Shown here piece by piece: positions 21,730 through 23,473 of a DNA stretch of 23,473 nt. How positions within the stretch are numbered: the first letter of the stretch is position 1; each line of letters starts with the position of its first letter. A program made the position numbers and the translations under genes. Source of the DNA: Acholeplasmatales bacterium (GTDB taxonomy: Bacteria > Bacillota_I > Bacilli_A > Acholeplasmatales > Anaeroplasmataceae); contig CAAGJD010000225.1 in the NCBI GenBank assembly GCA_900770055.1, positions 1 to 23,473 of the forward strand, given 5' to 3'. The notes under the pieces were generated by a model that worked only from the letters and a program-made list of their open reading frames with translations, ran no database searches and had not been told where the DNA came from.

Positions 21730-22674
21730 CTATTCATAATCCTTCCAATAATTAACTTCATTTGCGTATATTGTTTTAAGCTGACCAGAAGTTAAATTAG
21801 CAATTTTATTCTTTGGATTTACAATTACAGCAATACCATCAATACAAATTGTACCACTTGTATTTTCTTTAGCAGGCTCACTATCTTTTAAATCTCTAGA
21901 TAAGAAGCCGATATGTAGCTTTGTTTCAGAATTCTTATCAGAACCTTGTGTTCTTTTATAAGCATCACCAGAACCTGTGTGATTATGGGATGCTTCAAAG
22001 CTAGGACATACATTAGCAAATGCTTGAGTTAAGGATTTAGCCATCTTTTCAACTGAAGTAGAACCACCTAAATTAATTGTAATTTTTGTAGTAGATTCAC
22101 ATATAGCCTTAACATCACTATTTTCAGCTTTCGCGATTATTTCTGCCCAAGATGCTGCGTTTCCAATAGCATTTGTATCAATAATACCATCCTTTGACTT
22201 AATAATTGCTAAGCCTTCTTTTGAATTCATATAAAGTAAGAAACCCTTAACTAATGCTTGTTCTGCTTCAGTCATATCCTCATTAGCTCTTGTAATATAA
22301 ACAAAGTTTCTTGTTAATGCATATGTACCATTTAAAACATTTTCTTCAGTAGCTGGAACACCATTATAAGCTACTGCCTTAACTGACTCTGAAACTGTCG
22401 CAAGTGATACATATCCAATACCATATTCATCGTTTGCAACTGACTGAAGCATTGCTCCATTGCTTGCAACCTCTACGGCATTAGGAATAAATGAATTATC
22501 TTTTTGAGCATCTTTAAAATCTATCTTTTCAAAGAAGCCCTCTCTTGTACCTGATTCTGTGTCTCTTGTGTATCTTGTGATTGTTTTTTCACTACTTCCA
22601 CCACATGAAGCAAGTGAAAATACAGTAAATACACCAACTAATATAATTAATAAGCTTTTAAATAATTTTTTCAT
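21730..22674 (-). CDS. pstS: Phosphate-binding lipoprotein PstS, circularly permuted
   Basis: A 314-residue phosphate-binding lipoprotein. A signal peptide (1-23) ends in the lipobox LASC, with C24 lipidated. The two halves are in the reverse of the normal order. Residues 31-165 match the C-terminal half of PstS: RDTESGTREGFFEK (37-50), EYGIGYVSLATV (83-94), GTYALTRNFVYIT (116-128) and SKEGLAII. Residues 196-314 match the N-terminal half: ITINLGGSTSVEKMAKSL (198-215), GSGDA (234-238), SRDLKDSE (259-266), IDGIAVIVNPKNK and LTSGQLKTIY, ending at NYWKDYE. The end of the protein is the point where normal PstS continues into its SGTR motif. All expected phosphate-contact motifs are kept. AAGGAG precedes ATG 22674. 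It is the first gene of the operon. Confidence 0.93.
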   Translation of the reverse strand: MKKLFKSLLIILVGVFTVFSLASCGGSSEKTITRYTRDTESGTREGFFEKIDFKDAQKDNSFIPNAVEVASNGAMLQSVANDEYGIGYVSLATVSESVKAVAYNGVPATEENVLNGTYALTRNFVYITRANEDMTEAEQALVKGFLLYMNSKEGLAIIKSKDGIIDTNAIGNAASWAEIIAKAENSDVKAICESTTKITINLGGSTSVEKMAKSLTQAFANVCPSFEASHNHTGSGDAYKRTQGSDKNSETKLHIGFLSRDLKDSEPAKENTSGTICIDGIAVIVNPKNKIANLTSGQLKTIYANEVNYWKDYE

Positions 22675-22740
22675 ATATTTCTCCTTTTTCTTTTACAACT
22701 ATATTCTAATTATTGTTTGTAGCCTAAAAAACCACAATTA

Positions 22741-22767
22741 TGTAAAGAATTGTAAAGAAATTGTAAA
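22741..22767 (-). promoter_or_regulatory. Pho box: three TTTACA repeats upstream of pstS
   Basis: On the minus strand, TTTACA occurs at 22767-22762, 22756-22751 and 22746-22741, with steps of 11 and 10 bases. PhoP/PhoB-type regulators of Firmicutes bind such tandem hexamers (TTAACA-like) about one helical turn apart. The repeat nearest the gene could serve as -35. A clear -10 is not visible; candidates are GCTACA at a 17-base spacer or TACAAA at 19. Confidence 0.75.
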
Positions 22768-22796
22768 AAAAATAAAAAGCTCAAATTTGAGCTTTT
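22763..22796 (-). terminator. Intrinsic terminator of the DegV gene
   Basis: AAAAGCTC (22775-22782) and GAGCTTTT (22789-22796) form a stem within a perfect 22-base palindrome. On the minus strand it is followed by TATTTTTTT. The T-run merges into the first Pho box repeat. Confidence 0.88.
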
Positions 22797-22800
22797 ATTC

Positions 22801-23473
22801 TTACGTAAAATCATTAATTGATTTTCCATTAATGTTTGGAGAAACTAATACACCAACTGTACCAGGACCGCAATGAGCACATACATTAATTGGAATAATA
22901 CCCTCAATAACCTTATAGTTTGGTAATAATTCATTAAGATAATTCATTACAACATTTAGCATATTTTCCTTTGCATCAAAGCTAATTAATGTATAATCAT
23001 AATCGCTTTCTGGAAAATTTGGATGAATTTCATTAACTCTTTCCATAATAGCCTTTTTAGTATTTCTAGTCATAACATCCTTAACTAATGCTCCATCTGT
23101 TAAAGCTATTAGAGGCTTTAAGCCTAATGTATTACCAATTGCTGCAATTGCAGGTGAAATTCTTCCACCATTTTTTAATGCTTTTAAATTTTCAGGAACA
23201 AATATTACAAAATTATCTTTATTTTTTCTTTCTTCAACAAGCTTACAAATATCTAGAACACTAGTTCCTTTTTTAAGCTCATCAGCAGCAAATAATACAT
23301 GTGATAGCATTAATGATGAAACAGAATATGAATCAATTACTTTAATTTTACTATCAAAATATGATTCTGATACTGTTTTAAATAAATTAAACATTGATGA
23401 TAATTTACTAGATATAGTAAAATGAATGATTTCATCATAGCCCTCTTTAAATAAATCCTCAAAATATTTTATA
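22801..23473 (-). CDS. DegV family fatty-acid-binding protein (FakB-like), 5' end outside the window
   Basis: DegV/FakB proteins bind a fatty acid and present it to FakA. The reading frame is open to the window edge. Read from there it gives IKYFEDLFKEGYDEIIHFT, then ISSKLS, matching the family's FxxxxxxGyDeIixixiSSxLSG motif, so the internal ATG at 23394 is not the start. IDSYSVS, the GGRISPAIAAIGNTLGLKP segment, and the C-terminal HCGPGTVGVLVSP all fit. The visible part is 223 residues; about 60 N-terminal residues are missing compared with the usual 280. In SSKLSS the usual Gly after LS is Ser. The downstream terminator separates it from the pst operon. Its likely partner is fakA at 11512-13134. 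Confidence 0.9.
   Translation of the reverse strand, partial: IKYFEDLFKEGYDEIIHFTISSKLSSMFNLFKTVSESYFDSKIKVIDSYSVSSLMLSHVLFAADELKKGTSVLDICKLVEERKNKDNFVIFVPENLKALKNGGRISPAIAAIGNTLGLKPLIALTDGALVKDVMTRNTKKAIMERVNEIHPNFPESDYDYTLISFDAKENMLNVVMNYLNELLPNYKVIEGIIPINVCAHCGPGTVGVLVSPNINGKSINDFT

Overview
The window is an AT-rich chromosomal segment of a low-GC Bacillota, probably class Bacilli (an Erysipelotrichia- or RF39-like gut lineage). The pointers are strong AGGAGG-type ribosome sites, the 16S tail, the tRNA order Met-Ile2-Ser-fMet-Asp-Phe known from Bacillus rrn clusters, and cdaA, yunB/yunC, fakA, pbuG and pst-pho genes. TGA is used as a stop and Trp is encoded by TGG, so the standard bacterial code applies. 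A yunB homologue suggests a spore-forming ancestry.

Layout. 1-1132: the 3' end of a 16S rRNA gene, then eight tRNA genes and a terminator, with no 23S or 5S between tRNA-Ala and tRNA-Met; tRNA-Leu follows as a separate unit with its own promoter and terminator. 1133-4350: an accessory-looking patch with an orphan four-helix membrane protein and a GNAT acetyltransferase overlapping a TIR protein. The TIR domain is fused to a methyltransferase-like fold that has lost its glycine loop. 4380-8680: a six-gene operon with cdaA (c-di-AMP synthase), a 58-residue membrane protein, a membrane PAS/degenerate-GGDEF protein, 5-formyl-THF cyclo-ligase, ispD and ispF. 8812-9727: yunC and yunB overlap. 9723-11352: a solo TnpB (IS200/IS605-type) element on the minus strand, whose structured right end abuts yunB and supplies its stop codon. 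11367-13134 (minus): fakA and a broken peptide-deformylase-like ORF. 13457-15716 (plus): a purine permease and a two-helix membrane protein. 15837-22674 (minus): a complete phosphate module, pstS-pstC-pstA-pstB-phoU-phoP-phoR, behind three TTTACA repeats that look like a Pho box. 22801-end (minus): a DegV-family (FakB-like) protein, cut by the window edge.

How the genes fit together. The pst-pho operon combines high-affinity phosphate uptake with its own sensor kinase and regulator, and the Pho box suggests autoregulation. fakA and the DegV protein are the two halves of the exogenous fatty-acid kinase, though encoded about 10 kb apart. The cdaA operon couples c-di-AMP synthesis to two membrane proteins of unknown role and to folate and isoprenoid housekeeping genes.

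The most striking observations are a PstS whose two halves are in swapped order (a circular permutation) and the GNAT/TIR-pseudo-methyltransferase pair, which could be an undescribed defence or signalling module. Also notable are the small ORF and degenerate GGDEF protein behind cdaA, a TnpB without its zinc ribbon, and a 16S gene apparently unlinked from 23S.
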